This document shows, in pieces, positions 63,269-64,000 of a stretch of DNA of 64,000 nucleotides. The notes beneath the pieces were generated by a model, which searched no databases, was not told where the DNA came from, and was given only the letters and a program-made list of their open reading frames with translations. The position numbers and the translations under genes were made by a program. The DNA comes from Effrenium voratum. Taxonomy: Eukaryota; Sar; Dinophyceae; Suessiales; Symbiodiniaceae. Location: positions 390,001 through 454,000 of the forward strand of contig CAUJNA010001768.1 of assembly GCA_963377175.1 (NCBI GenBank), read 5' to 3'. Each line of letters starts with the position of its first letter. The first letter of the stretch is position 1.

Positions 63269-64000
63269 GTGGAACCAAGGTGTGGTTGGGCTACCCTCCC
63301 TTTCACTAACATAGCACCTGCGAAAAAACCTGGAACATCGGTGTCCTCTGAGCCGTCAGGTGCCAGTGGGGGTGACGCTTTGAAACCATGAAACTGGTCC
63401 TTTGGAGCTCCTGATTTTGGGAAGCCACGGGGCCCTGTCTAACTTTTTTGGGGAGCCCCCTCAGGGAACAGCTCATTCGCATTGGATTTAAATGCAACGC
63501 CAGCGACAACTCGCTTCGGGGGAGGGACGGAGAGACCAGAGGCCTGACAAAACCTGGAAGCCCTTCCCGTCTGAAGCTGCAGACTTGTGCTTGTTGCTTA
63601 ACTCGTCTAAGGAAGCGGCGTAGTACGTATCATCACAATTCATCCCCGACCTGCTTTCCATATTTGGGGTCGCTTTTATATTTAAAAAATGTTGCCTTCC
63701 TAATTCAGATTCATGTGACTGTTTCGAGGTTGGCTTTAATAGTAGCTGGTTTTGCAGGAAAAACAGAGCATAATTAGAGAAACAATGCCAGATGAAAGCC
63801 TTACTTAACTTATAACCAGTTTTTGTTTTTAAAGTAGTCTCCAAGCCATCGTTTGCTTTATGAAACAAATACGTTACAGGCAGGGCCACAGAGTCGCGTA
63901 ATTGCCCCAAGCGAGCCCCTGATCCGTTTTAATATGACTTTTTAGAGGGTCGCTTTAATGTCAAACTCTTTTGGAGGTGAAATTCCAAGACCAAAGCCTT
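63269..64000. other. No recognised feature
   Basis: The last 730 bp hold no exon-like island or array. A 140-codon minus frame (63488-63910) has no motif. Confidence 0.35.

Overview
This window looks like nuclear DNA of a dinoflagellate, probably of the symbiodiniacean/suessialean kind. No bacterial gene arrangement is visible. Coding sequence is sparse and cut into short GC-rich exons (about 35-180 nt), separated by introns of hundreds of bases to several kilobases that are full of simple repeats. Where homology fixes the exon borders, acceptors read AG|G and donors are GC or GA rather than GT, the known dinoflagellate pattern. There is also an IS1595/ISXO2-type transposase with a zinc knuckle, a class common in these genomes, and a CCCTAA-like repeat array. 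Almost all long open frames here are readings of repeats or chance, so real genes had to be read as exons joined across introns.

The best-supported gene is a formin on the minus strand, running from about 20.1 kb down to 4.3 kb. Eight exons (20138-20070, 18091-18017, 16809-16732, 16378-16316, 13694-13629, 11774-11689, 5021-4942, 4310-4276) encode successive pieces of an FH2 actin-nucleating domain. Most junctions keep phase, and the spacing of conserved residues matches animal formins. One FH2 piece, between 20070 and 18091, was not found. A lysine/proline-rich exon at 23.4 kb and charged coiled-coil exons at 25.1, 26.6 and 28.5 kb may be its N-terminal part. Islands at 3.0 and 1.8 kb may be later exons. 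The 6.7-kb intron between 11689 and 5021 holds the transposase in antisense orientation, a minisatellite and long tetranucleotide arrays.

From about 31 to 45 kb, further minus-strand exon candidates include a set at 42.5, 41.4 and 40.5 kb that reads as a membrane protein with at least two hydrophobic segments. Directly downstream of them, 36.9-40.3 kb is a satellite block: a 13-bp telomere-like array, a 21-bp satellite, a GAT-rich tract, about 110-bp tandem repeats, and a larger repeat present two and a half times in strongly purine-biased DNA. From 45 to 58 kb almost nothing is recognisable apart from simple and dispersed repeats. Plus-strand exon candidates appear at 58.6-60.0 kb, minus-strand ones again at 61.3 and 62.6 kb.

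Dispersed short repeats link distant parts of the window. They include a 123-127-bp element with about 17-20-bp terminal inverted repeats (2.8 and 57.0 kb), a diverged repeat at 10.4 and 26.0 kb, and a roughly 100-bp family at 15.2 and 53.2 kb. All exon calls rest on reading by eye of translation, splice signals and, for the formin and transposase, remembered family motifs. No search was run.
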